From Pseudomonadota bacterium (GTDB lineage: Bacteria > Desulfobacterota > Desulfovibrionia > Desulfovibrionales > Desulfovibrionaceae): a stretch of 10,492 nucleotides of DNA. This document shows positions 1 through 5,989 of the stretch, piece by piece. Numbering within the stretch: the stretch's first letter is position 1; each line of letters opens with the position of its first letter. Below the pieces are notes generated by a model that ran no database searches, had not been told where the DNA came from, and worked only from the letters and a program-made list of their open reading frames with translations. The position numbers and the translations under genes were made by a program. The DNA lies in the NCBI GenBank assembly GCA_023417745.1, contig JAEZEM010000499.1, positions 1-10,492 on the forward strand. Reading direction: 5' to 3'.

Positions 1-45
1 CCTGCCGGCCCTGTCCCGCGTCCGCGCGGCGGCAGGGCCGGCAGG
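1..45. repeat. Perfect 13-bp GC inverted repeat (hairpin), possible terminator of an upstream gene
   Basis: The arms CCTGCCGGCCCTG (1-13) and CAGGGCCGGCAGG (33-45) are perfectly complementary around a 19-base GC-rich loop. This is seen directly. No T-run follows on the + strand, so it is not a textbook intrinsic terminator. It may end transcription of a gene left of the window or be a structured 5' element before the small secreted protein. The gene to the left is not visible, so its role stays open. Confidence 0.5.
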
Positions 46-105
46 CTCCCCAGCATCTGGGCTGTCCCGACCGGACGCCCCAACCGCCGCCTGCCTGGAG
101 ACGAC

Positions 106-504
106 ATGCCGCTTTTTCGCCGATTCCTGGCCGCCCTGCTCCTGCTGGGCCTGCTCGCCGCCCGGCCGCTGCCGGCGGCCGCCGACACCGAACAGGTCTT
201 TGCCCACCTCTTCGTCGTGCCGGCCGCCCTGGCCGACGGAGCAAGCGCCCTGGCCGCCACCGCCGCCCTGGAGGCCTGGCTGGCCGAGACCTACGGCGGC
301 TTCACCCGACTGGGAGCCGGAGTCGGCGGCTGGAAAAACGAAACCGGCCAGATCGAGACCGAAGCCAACGCCGTCTATCTGACCACGGCCCCGCGCGACG
401 TGTCCAAGGACATTGCCGCCCGGCTGGCCGGGGATTTCGGCGTGCGCGTGCCGTACGTGCTGGTGCTGCCGGCCGGGGCGTTCACGGCCCCCAAGGGCCG
501 ATGA
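106..504 (+). CDS. Small secreted/periplasmic protein, possibly DUF3574-like
   Basis: 132 residues. The start is supported by GGAG at 97-100, five bases before ATG. The N-terminus is a classical Sec signal peptide: basic n-region (FRRF), Leu/Ala-rich core at about 8-22 and a likely cut after AAA (24-26), leaving a mature protein of about 106 residues. The mature part has no cysteines and no further membrane segment, so it is probably soluble in the periplasm. A central stretch with GGWKNETGQIETE, followed by a predicted strand and a helix, resembles the core of DUF3574 proteins (Gly-Trp, then Gly, then a conserved Glu). That resemblance is from memory and weak. The function is unknown. It lies 93 bases upstream of the ABC permease on the same strand and could be co-transcribed, but it does not look like a solute-binding protein (too short). 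Confidence 0.75.
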   Translation: MPLFRRFLAALLLLGLLAARPLPAAADTEQVFAHLFVVPAALADGASALAATAALEAWLAETYGGFTRLGAGVGGWKNETGQIETEANAVYLTTAPRDVSKDIAARLAGDFGVRVPYVLVLPAGAFTAPKGR

Positions 505-597
505 CCGGATCGCCGTTGCCTGCCGCCTGCTGCCCCCGCCGCCCCGGCGGACCCCTGTCCGCCGCGGCCCCAGGCCTTTTCCCGGAGTGTTGCTGAC

Positions 598-1347
598 ATG
601 CCCCGCCTTGCCGTGCGTTTTGCCATCCTGGCCGTTTTGGCCGGCCTGTCCTGGCTGGTGCTGTCGCGCCTGCGCTACCATTGGGACTGGTCGGCGGTCT
701 GGGCCTACCGGTCGATTTTCCTCGACGGCCTGGGCCTGACCCTGGCCGCGTCCGTGGTGGCCATCACCCTTGGCCTGTGCTTCGGACTGCTGTCGGGCCT
801 GGCCTCGGTGTCGGGCAACATCGTGCTTTCGGAGCTGGCCGCCCTGTACGTGGGGGCCTTTCGCGGCACGCCGCTTTTGGTCCAGATCCTCATTTTCTAT
901 TTCTGCGTCGGCGTGGTGGTGCGGCTGGACAGCCCCTTTGTCATCGGCACGTTCACCCTGTCGCTTTTTTCCGGGGCCTACATCTCGGAGATGGTGCGGG
1001 CCGGAGTGGAGTCCGTGGACCATGGACAGTGGGAAGCGGCCATGTCCTCGGGCATGACCCGGAGCCAAGCCCTGCTTTACGTCGTGCTGCCCCAGGCGGC
1101 CCGGCGCATCGTGGCCCCGGTGACCGGCCAGTTCGTGTCGTGCATCAAGGATTCCTCGCTGCTCTCGGTCATCAGCCTGCGCGAGCTGACCAAGGCGGCC
1201 GAGGTCGTCAACGCCTCCACCTACCGCACCTTCGAAACCTATCTGCCCCTGGCCCTGTTCTATCTGCTGCTCACTTGGCCCCTTTCGCACTTGACCCGGC
1301 GTCTGGAAAGAGGAATACGGAACGGAATGCGAGAAACGCCGCGCTAA
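598..1347 (+). CDS. Polar amino acid ABC transporter permease (HisM/GlnP family)
   Basis: 249 residues, the usual length for this family. It forms the inner-membrane channel of an importer that takes up an amino acid from a periplasmic binding protein, powered by a separate ATPase. Hydrophobic segments lie at about 5-23, 43-70, 78-106, 113-133 and 213-231. Family signatures seen: FRGTPLLVQ at 88-96 and the EAA cytoplasmic loop, with EAAMSSGM at 146-153 and VVLPQAARR at 162-170, which docks on the ATPase. GGAG at 584-587 precedes the ATG by ten bases. Neither a binding protein nor an ATPase gene is in view, so the other subunits must lie left of the window or elsewhere. The substrate cannot be read from the permease; the HisM/GlnP/ArtM type is the safe call. 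Confidence 0.93.
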   Translation: MPRLAVRFAILAVLAGLSWLVLSRLRYHWDWSAVWAYRSIFLDGLGLTLAASVVAITLGLCFGLLSGLASVSGNIVLSELAALYVGAFRGTPLLVQILIFYFCVGVVVRLDSPFVIGTFTLSLFSGAYISEMVRAGVESVDHGQWEAAMSSGMTRSQALLYVVLPQAARRIVAPVTGQFVSCIKDSSLLSVISLRELTKAAEVVNASTYRTFETYLPLALFYLLLTWPLSHLTRRLERGIRNGMRETPR

Positions 1348-1371
1348 CGCCGCCAGATAAAGGAGTTTGCC

Positions 1372-1632
1372 ATGTCCGCCGACATCAAGGTCTATGCCCT
1401 GAGCACCTGCGTGCACTGCAAGCACGCCAAGGAATTCCTTGAAGAGAAGCACGTCCCCTACGACTGCGTCCACGTCGATCACCTGACCGGGGAGGAGCGG
1501 ACCAAGATCATGGACATCGTGCGCTCGCTCAATCCCGCCCTGTCCTTCCCCACCATCGTCATCGGCGACAAGGTCATCGTGGGATTTCGGCGCGAAGAGT
1601 TGCTCACCATGCTGGAAAGCTGCGGCAAATAA
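1372..1632 (+). CDS. Glutaredoxin-family dithiol protein (CVHC active site)
   Basis: 86 residues with a thioredoxin fold of the glutaredoxin/NrdH size class. The redox pair is Cys13 and Cys16 in TCVHCKHAK; the cis-Pro loop is SFPTIVIGD (58-66, Pro60-Thr61), and GF (71-72) follows. The motif is CVHC, not the CPYC of glutathione glutaredoxins or the CVQC of many NrdH proteins. A strong TAAAGGAG (AGGAG at 1361-1365) lies six bases before ATG. The stop is one base from the next ATG (1634), which encodes an FTR-type Fe-S reductase, so the two are surely translated from one mRNA. Inference: this protein is reduced by its neighbour and passes electrons to protein disulfides or a ribonucleotide reductase, without glutathione. 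Confidence 0.9.
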   Translation: MSADIKVYALSTCVHCKHAKEFLEEKHVPYDCVHVDHLTGEERTKIMDIVRSLNPALSFPTIVIGDKVIVGFRREELLTMLESCGK

Positions 1633-1633
1633 G

Positions 1634-1975
1634 ATGGACGCCCAGGAACTTTTCGAGAAGCTCGGTCCCCTTCAGGCGGCCAAGGGGTTTCACTTCAACC
1701 CCGACACGGCCATGGTCCTCGACCTCATGGCCGGGCTTTTGACCAACAAGGAACGCTACGGCTACATGGCCTGTCCGTGTCGGCTGGCTTCGGGCAAGTT
1801 CGAACTGGACCGCGACGTGGTCTGCCCCTGCGAGTACCGCGCCCCGGACGTGGCGGAATACGGGGCCTGCTTTTGCGGCCTGTACGTGTCCGAGGCGGTG
1901 CATGACGGGAAGGAGCCGCTGCCGGTGGTCCCGGAGCGCCGGCCGGTGGAAAAGACGCTGGCCGCGTTGGGCTAG
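1634..1975 (+). CDS. Ferredoxin-thioredoxin reductase catalytic-chain-like [4Fe-4S] protein
   Basis: 113 residues, close to the plant/cyanobacterial FTR catalytic chain. It has all six family cysteines in three C-x-C pairs: CPC at 47-49, CPC at 64-66 and CFC at 79-81. By analogy with FTR, Cys47, 64, 66 and 79 would bind the [4Fe-4S] cluster, while Cys49 and Cys81 form the active disulfide. The spacings (14 residues between the first two pairs, 12 between the second and third) and CFC in place of CHC differ from the plant form (16, 8, CHC) and fit the ferredoxin:disulfide reductase branch of anaerobes and archaea. No FTR variable chain is nearby. It starts one base after the glutaredoxin stop, with the SD site inside that gene, and is followed by a strong terminator. 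Probable role: taking electrons from ferredoxin to reduce the neighbouring glutaredoxin. Confidence 0.9.
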   Translation: MDAQELFEKLGPLQAAKGFHFNPDTAMVLDLMAGLLTNKERYGYMACPCRLASGKFELDRDVVCPCEYRAPDVAEYGACFCGLYVSEAVHDGKEPLPVVPERRPVEKTLAALG

Positions 1976-2002
1976 ATTCGCGTCTCCGGCCGTCAAGACA
2001 AC

Positions 2003-2040
2003 GCCCCCTCCCCCCTTCGGGGGGGCCGGGGGCATTTTTT
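2003..2040 (+). terminator. Intrinsic terminator of the redox operon
   Basis: A G/C stem (2003-2015 with 2020-2033, a small internal bulge at T2009/CC2026-2027) closes on a TTCG tetraloop at 2016-2019 and is followed by A and six Ts (2035-2040). It sits 27 bases after the FTR-like stop. The convergent minus-strand gene ends at 2042, so the element separates the two units, but the opposite strand lacks a T-run after the stem. Confidence 0.92.
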
Positions 2041-2041
2041 A

Positions 2042-3007
2042 TTACAAAGGCGGACGCACTTCGACGCGGTTGCGGCCGGCGCTCTTGGCTTGGTAGAGGG
2101 CAGCGTCCGAGGCGGCAAGCAGGGTCTCGGGTTCGAGATCCATGTTGGGGACCACGCCGGAGATGCCGATGCTGACGGTGACGATGTCGGCCACCGGAGA
2201 ACTGGCGTGTTCGATGTTGGCGGCCCGGACATTGCCCCGGATGATGCCGGCGATGGACAGGGCTCCGGCCAGATCGGTGCCGGGGAGCAGGGCCACGAAC
2301 TCCTCGCCGCCGTAGCGGGCGGCGAAGTCGCCGGGACGCTTGAGGGCTTCCACAATGGCTTCGGCCACCCGGCGCAGACACAGGTCGCCTTGCAGATGGC
2401 CGTAGGTGTCGTTGTAGAGCTTGAAGCAGTCAATGTCGATCATCAGCGCCGAAAGCGGCGTGCCGTCACGGCGTGAGCGCAGCCATTCCTTGCGGAAGGC
2501 GTCCTCGAAGCAGCGGCGGTTGGGCACGCCGGTCAGCCCGTCCTGATTGGAGAGCTGCTCGAACTTGCGGGTGAGCGCCTCAAGTTCCCGTTCCCGAGCC
2601 TTGCGCTGATCCATCTCCTCCTTGAGGCGAAGGGCCGAACGCACCCGGGCGCGCAATTCCATGCTGTTGACCGGCTTGGCCAGAAAATCCATGGCCCCGG
2701 CCTCGAAGGCCCGCTCCAGGCTGGCCGCCTCGTCTTTCACCGTGACGATGATGATGGGGATGTCGCGCAGCCGGGAGTCGGCCTTGATCAGGCGCGTGGC
2801 GTCGATGCCGTCCATGTCGGGCATGACCACATCCATAAGGATGAGGTCAATGTCCGGAGATTCGCCTCCCTGACAGCGCTCGTCGAGGAGAATAAGCGCC
2901 TCGCCGGCCGAACCGGCGCACAGGGGATCGACGTAGCCGGCTCCCTTGAGAATGGTGGACAGCAGCAGGCGTGAGGAGTCGGAGTCGTCGACGATGAGAA
3001 TATTCAT
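2042..3007 (-). CDS. Response regulator diguanylate cyclase (REC-GGDEF)
   Basis: 321 residues, cytoplasmic. It makes cyclic di-GMP from two GTP under control of a phosphorelay. REC domain, about 2-120: acidic pair Asp7-Asp8, phospho-acceptor Asp59 (LMDVVMPDMDG), Thr89 and Lys111 (AKP). A charged helix at about 120-152 links to the GGDEF domain at about 153-321. Seen there: DGLTGVPNRR (156-165), the IDIDCFK metal site (190-196), active GGEEF at 233-237 and a product-inhibition I-site RPGD at 224-227, five residues before it. The layout is PleD/WspR-like, so it should be active and feedback-inhibited. I chose the internal ATG (3005-3007) because MNILIVDDSD is the canonical REC start; the longer frame to 3088 adds 27 non-conserved residues. 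The SD is weak (GGAA). No sensor kinase is adjacent, so it is an orphan regulator. Confidence 0.95.
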   Translation of the reverse strand: MNILIVDDSDSSRLLLSTILKGAGYVDPLCAGSAGEALILLDERCQGGESPDIDLILMDVVMPDMDGIDATRLIKADSRLRDIPIIIVTVKDEAASLERAFEAGAMDFLAKPVNSMELRARVRSALRLKEEMDQRKARERELEALTRKFEQLSNQDGLTGVPNRRCFEDAFRKEWLRSRRDGTPLSALMIDIDCFKLYNDTYGHLQGDLCLRRVAEAIVEALKRPGDFAARYGGEEFVALLPGTDLAGALSIAGIIRGNVRAANIEHASSPVADIVTVSIGISGVVPNMDLEPETLLAASDAALYQAKSAGRNRVEVRPPL

Positions 3008-3127
3008 GCCGGTTCCGGAAAGGCGATGCGCTCTGCGTGGCGCAGTGTGCCCGAAGACCGCGGCGATGATGTTGGTGCTGCTGATCAAGTGCGGCCCGCG
3101 TCTGGGACGTTAGTTCTTACGATGGCG

Positions 3128-3155
3128 ATAATGCCGGATTGACGGAAAATTGCAA
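3128..3155 (-). promoter_or_regulatory. Possible sigma-70 promoter of the diguanylate cyclase gene
   Basis: On the minus strand TTGCAA (3150-3155) and CATTAT (3128-3133) are 16 bases apart, four of six matches each, about 120 bases before the chosen start. The 151-base surE/cyclase gap is the most AT-rich stretch nearby, which supports a promoter, but read-through from surE is also possible. Confidence 0.3.
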
Positions 3156-3158
3156 CCG

Positions 3159-3926
3159 TCAAACGTCCGCGCCCAGGCCGAGTCGGGCGGCCAAGCTTTC
3201 CATGGCGGCCGCGTCGGCCAGTTCGAAGCGCAACGGCGTCAGGGTGATGTGCCCTTGGGTCAAAAGCGCCCGGTCGCTGTCCGGGGTCAGCGCCTCGGGG
3301 GGGATGACGCCGGTGAGCCAGTGGTAGTCGCGGCCGCGCGGGTCCTGACGCGTGACGTACCAATCCTTGTACACGGCCTGGGTGGGCGGGCACAGCCGCA
3401 GCGGCAGGGTCTCGGCAATGGGCCGCTTGGGAAAATTGAGGTTGAGCACGGTGCGCGGCGGCACGACTTCCCAGGGCCGACCGGCGATGAAGGCGGCCAC
3501 ATAGGCCCCCTGCTCCAGCAGATCGACCGGGGCGTAGTCGTCGGCCGAGACGGCCACGGCCGGATAGCCCATGAGCGCCCCTTCGGTGGCGGCCGAGACC
3601 GTGCCGGAATAGAGGATGTCCACGCCGACGTTGGCCCCGGCGTTGATGCCCGAAACCACGAGGTCGGGCTTGTCCTGCATCAGCGTGGTCAGCGCGAGCT
3701 TGACGCAGTCGGCCGGGGTGCCGGACACGCCAAGGCCCCGAAAGCCGTTTTCCACGAATTCCTTGACCCGCAGCGGCGAGGCAATGGTGATGGCGTGGCC
3801 CACGGCCGACTGTTCGGAAACGGGCGCGGCCACCAGCACCTCGTGGCCGGCGTCGATAAGTCCTTTATAGAGATGGCGGATGCCGACGGCCTGGATGCCG
3901 TCGTCATTGGTGAGCAGAATGCGCAT
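3159..3926 (-). CDS. surE: 5'/3'-nucleotidase SurE
   Basis: 255 residues, typical for SurE, a cytoplasmic metal-dependent phosphatase of nucleoside monophosphates linked to stationary-phase survival. It starts with the family signature MRILLTNDDG. The metal ligands of the family are all present: Asp8, Asp9, Ser40 (in APVSEQSAVGH) and Asn95 (in VVSGINAGANVG). Other conserved blocks are SGTPADCVK (68-76) and YSGTVSAATEG, just beyond the Asn95 block. AGGAGG (complement of 3931-3936) lies four bases before this ATG and settles the start; the open frame runs further upstream to 4223 but only as a shadow of the divergent gene. It has its own good promoter and is divergent from the exonuclease/tmk pair, another nucleotide-metabolism unit. 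Confidence 0.97.
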   Translation of the reverse strand: MRILLTNDDGIQAVGIRHLYKGLIDAGHEVLVAAPVSEQSAVGHAITIASPLRVKEFVENGFRGLGVSGTPADCVKLALTTLMQDKPDLVVSGINAGANVGVDILYSGTVSAATEGALMGYPAVAVSADDYAPVDLLEQGAYVAAFIAGRPWEVVPPRTVLNLNFPKRPIAETLPLRLCPPTQAVYKDWYVTRQDPRGRDYHWLTGVIPPEALTPDSDRALLTQGHITLTPLRFELADAAAMESLAARLGLGADV

Positions 3927-3960
3927 GAGGCCTCCTGCCGGCGGGATTTCCGGCCGAGGC

Positions 3961-3989
3961 ACTATGCCCAAGGCGGCAGCGGTTGACAA
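3961..3989 (-). promoter_or_regulatory. Sigma-70-type promoter of surE
   Basis: On the minus strand TTGTCA (complement of 3984-3989, five of six) and CATAGT (complement of 3961-3966, four of six) are spaced exactly 17 bases, with the start codon about 35 bases downstream. The -35 box lies in the palindrome GGTTGACAACC (3981-3991), which also gives a perfect TTGACA on the + strand for the divergent gene, although no convincing + strand -10 follows. Confidence 0.55.
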
Positions 3990-4074
3990 CCGCCGGCCGG
4001 CCGGGCAACGTCGCCGGCCAAGATGCCGCAACCGGGCGAGAACGCCCGCGATGACCCGGCGCGCGCCTACCCAC

Positions 4075-5106
4075 ATGGAAAAAAACATCTTCGTTAAGGA
4101 TCTCGTCGCCGGCCAGGGCGTGGCCGAGGTGTTCTGCCTCGGCGGCGCGAGGCTTGGCCAGGCGAAAAACGGGCCGTTTTGGACGCTGGTCCTGGAAGAC
4201 GTCACCGGCCAGATCGAGGCCAAGATCTGGAGCCCGGCCGCCAGCCTCTACGCCGATCTGGCTCCGGGCCAGTTCGTGCGGGTCGAGGGCCAGGTCGGGG
4301 CCTACCGCGACCGGCCGCAGGTCAACATCGAACGCCTGGCCGTGCTCTCCCCCGAGGACGAAGCCCCGGACCTTTCGCTGTTCGTGCCCACCAGCGCCGA
4401 ACCGCCCGAAGTGCTGCTGGAAAAGCTCCTGGAACTGTGCCGGGCCGAGATCGCCCACGCGCCCTGGCGCAAGTTCACGGCCAAGGTGCTCGGCCAGACC
4501 GAGTTCCGGGCGCGTCTCATCGAGGCCCCCGGAGCCAAGAGCGTCCACCACTCCTACCGGGGCGGCCTGCTGGAGCACACCCTGGCCGTGGCCCGGCTGG
4601 CCCTTTCCATCTGCGACCGCTATCCGGCCCTGGACCGCGACACGCTTTTGGCCGCCGCCGTCTGCCACGACCTCGGCAAGGCCTGGGAGCTGACCTCCGG
4701 CCCTGGCCGCGACTACACCGACGCCGGGCGGCTTTTGGGCCACATCGTCATCGCCATGGAACTGCTTGAGCCGATCCTCAAAAAAAGCGGTGTGGAGCCG
4801 GAGCTGGCCCTGCATTTCAAGCACATCCTTTTGGCCCACCACGGCGAATACGAATTCGGTTCGCCGCGCCGGCCCAAGACCGCCGAGGCCTTTGCCCTGC
4901 ATTTCGCCGACAACATCGACGCCAAGATGAACCAGATTTTCGGGGTCTTTGGCGACGACGACGAGGCCGGCGGCTGGTCGCCCTACGTGCGCACCCTGGA
5001 ACGCTACCTCTACAACCCGCCGCGCGCGCCGCGTCCCGAAGCGCCCCGGCCGGCCAAGCCCAAGGAAAAGGACGTCCACCAGTGTTTGTTACCTTTGAAG
5101 GCGTAG
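4075..5106 (+). CDS. YhaM-like 3'-5' exoribonuclease (OB-fold + HD domain)
   Basis: 343 residues. YhaM-type enzymes degrade RNA (and some ssDNA) from the 3' end with a metal-bound HD active site. The OB-fold nucleic-acid-binding domain lies at about 5-95 (GPFWTLVLEDVTGQIEAKIW at 33-52, then VRVEGQV). The HD domain is at about 155-315: HHSYRGGLLEHT (158-169), the metal pair His198-Asp199 in CHDLGK, HHGEYEFGSPRRP (255-267) and HFADNIDAK (276-284). These match YhaM block by block. A Pro/Arg/Lys-rich tail follows from 315. I chose 4075 because MEKNIFVKDL matches the family N-terminus; ATG 4051 is an in-frame alternative, and neither has a clear SD. The 3' end overlaps tmk by 25 bases, so the two are translationally linked. 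It is divergent from surE. Confidence 0.92.
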   Translation: MEKNIFVKDLVAGQGVAEVFCLGGARLGQAKNGPFWTLVLEDVTGQIEAKIWSPAASLYADLAPGQFVRVEGQVGAYRDRPQVNIERLAVLSPEDEAPDLSLFVPTSAEPPEVLLEKLLELCRAEIAHAPWRKFTAKVLGQTEFRARLIEAPGAKSVHHSYRGGLLEHTLAVARLALSICDRYPALDRDTLLAAAVCHDLGKAWELTSGPGRDYTDAGRLLGHIVIAMELLEPILKKSGVEPELALHFKHILLAHHGEYEFGSPRRPKTAEAFALHFADNIDAKMNQIFGVFGDDDEAGGWSPYVRTLERYLYNPPRAPRPEAPRPAKPKEKDVHQCLLPLKA

Positions 5107-5711
5107 AAGGTTCGGGCAAGTCCACCCAGATGACGCGGCTTCGCGCCGCCCTGGAGGCGGCCGGACGGACGGTTTGCCTCACGCGCCAGCCCGGCGGCTG
5201 CGCCCTGGGCCAGACCCTGCGCGGCATTTTGCTGTCTCAAAAGACCGCCGGCCTCGACGACCGGGCCGAGCTGTTTCTGTATCTGGCCGACCGGGCCCAG
5301 CATGTGGCCGAGGTGATCCGGCCGGCCCTGGCCGCCGGACAGGTGGTGGTCTGCGACCGCTACATCGACTCCACCGTGGCCTACCAGGGGTACGGTCGGG
5401 GACTCGACACGACCTTGCTGCAAAACCTCAACGCCGTGGCCGCCGCCGGCTTCGTCCCGGACCTGACCTTGCTCCTTGATCTCGACCCGACCGTGGGGCT
5501 GACCCGGGCCACCTCGCGCAACGCCGCCGCCGGCACGGCCGAGGCCGAAGGCCGCTTCGAGGCCGAGCGCCTGGAATTCCACGAGCGCGTGCGCCAGGGC
5601 TACCGCGCCCTGGCCGCCGCCGAACCGTCCCGCTTCGCCGTCATCGACGCCGCGCCATCCCCGGACGCCGTGGCCGAGGCGATCTGGAGCGTCGTGGCGA
5701 CCCGGTTGTAG
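5082..5711 (+). CDS. tmk: Thymidylate kinase
   Basis: 209 residues, standard length. It phosphorylates dTMP to dTDP with ATP, an essential step to dTTP. Motifs: P-loop GVEGSGKST at 7-15, TRQPGG at 34-39 (TMP-binding loop), DRY at 92-94 within CDRYIDSTVAYQG, and a lid/C-terminal helix around GRFEAERLEFHERVRQGY. The start is GTG at 5082, inside the exonuclease gene; it puts FVTFEGVEGSGKST exactly at the family N-terminus, and AAGGA-type SD bases lie at 5062-5071. Oddity: the usual TREPGG reads TRQPGG, a Glu to Gln change in a strongly conserved loop, perhaps tolerated. It is likely co-transcribed with the exonuclease. Confidence 0.96.
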   Translation: MFVTFEGVEGSGKSTQMTRLRAALEAAGRTVCLTRQPGGCALGQTLRGILLSQKTAGLDDRAELFLYLADRAQHVAEVIRPALAAGQVVVCDRYIDSTVAYQGYGRGLDTTLLQNLNAVAAAGFVPDLTLLLDLDPTVGLTRATSRNAAAGTAEAEGRFEAERLEFHERVRQGYRALAAAEPSRFAVIDAAPSPDAVAEAIWSVVATRL

Positions 5712-5770
5712 GACAGCCCCCCGAAACCCGCTCCAAGAGCCGGCCCGCGCCAGAGAAAGCCCCAAGCCAT
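5600..5770 (-). CDS. Possible 56-residue small ORF, antisense to the tmk 3' end
   Basis: The minus-strand ATG (5768-5770) has an ideal ribosome site: GGAGG (complement of 5778-5782) seven bases upstream. The peptide begins MAWGFLWRGPALGAGFGGLS, aromatic and glycine-rich, then runs antisense through the last 37 codons of tmk, where composition is dictated by the other strand. Immediately upstream of the SD an imperfect hairpin (5783-5807) and an AT-rich palindrome island (5814-5862) could hold a promoter. No homolog is recognised. The open frame alone proves little in GC-rich DNA, so the case rests on the SD and on the first 20 residues, which lie outside tmk. Confidence 0.25.
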   Translation of the reverse strand: MAWGFLWRGPALGAGFGGLSYNRVATTLQIASATASGDGAASMTAKRDGSAAARAR

Positions 5771-5782
5771 CGTGTCGCCTCC

Positions 5783-5807
5783 ACGAAAAGCGCCTAAGGC
5801 ATTTCGT
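5783..5807. repeat. Imperfect hairpin ACGAAA...TTTCGT with inner GCC-TAA-GGC
   Basis: The outer arms ACGAAA (5783-5788) and TTTCGT (5802-5807) enclose an inner GCC/GGC stem (5792-5794, 5798-5800) on a TAA loop, with a bulge of three bases against one. On the minus strand it ends one base before the GGAGG of the possible small ORF, so it might shape its translation. It could also be chance. Confidence 0.35.
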
Positions 5808-5813
5808 AGGCAA

Positions 5814-5862
5814 CATGGTAAAACCATGAGTTTTTCTTAAAAAATACTATGGTATTTTTTAA
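5814..5862. repeat. AT-rich tandem palindromes in the tmk downstream gap
   Basis: Two perfect inverted repeats follow each other: CATGGT-AAA-ACCATG (5814-5828) and TTAAAAAATAC (5837-5847) with GTATTTTTTAA (5852-5862) around the loop TATG. Both carry ATGGTA or its complement. The block is extremely AT-rich against its surroundings. The first repeat is followed by AG and TTTTTCTT, so it could act as a weak intrinsic terminator for tmk; the second is self-complementary with A and T tracts on both sides. Operator, weak terminator or promoter region are all possible. Confidence 0.6.
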
Positions 5863-5923
5863 GGGACGCCACAAGAGCCGCGCCGCCCGATCCAACGCTC
5901 CGGCTTTACTCGCGACGCCATAA

Positions 5924-5957
5924 CGAAAAGGCCGCCCGGCAAAGGGCGGCCTTTTCG
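5924..5957. terminator. Bidirectional intrinsic terminator between tmk and the DUF4405-like gene
   Basis: A perfect 14-bp stem, CGAAAAGGCCGCCC (5924-5937) with GGGCGGCCTTTTCG (5944-5957), loop GGCAAA. It reads A-tract/GC stem/T-tract on both strands. It lies 33 bases past the minus-strand stop at 5990, so it clearly serves that gene, and it would also stop read-through from tmk. Confidence 0.92.
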
Positions 5958-5989
5958 GTCAAGACAGGCAAACCTGTTCCCGGCGGAGG

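Noticed and set aside
3008..3088. N-terminal extension of the diguanylate cyclase to the ATG at 3088
   Set aside because: The 27 extra residues do not belong to a receiver domain, and MNILIVDDSD is the normal start.
3150..3986. 278-codon + strand open frame opposite surE
   Set aside because: surE has every family motif on the other strand; this frame is its compositional shadow.
3904..5079. 391-codon minus-strand open frame opposite the exonuclease
   Set aside because: It is antisense to a gene with full YhaM motifs, shows no domain of its own and is expected in GC-rich DNA.
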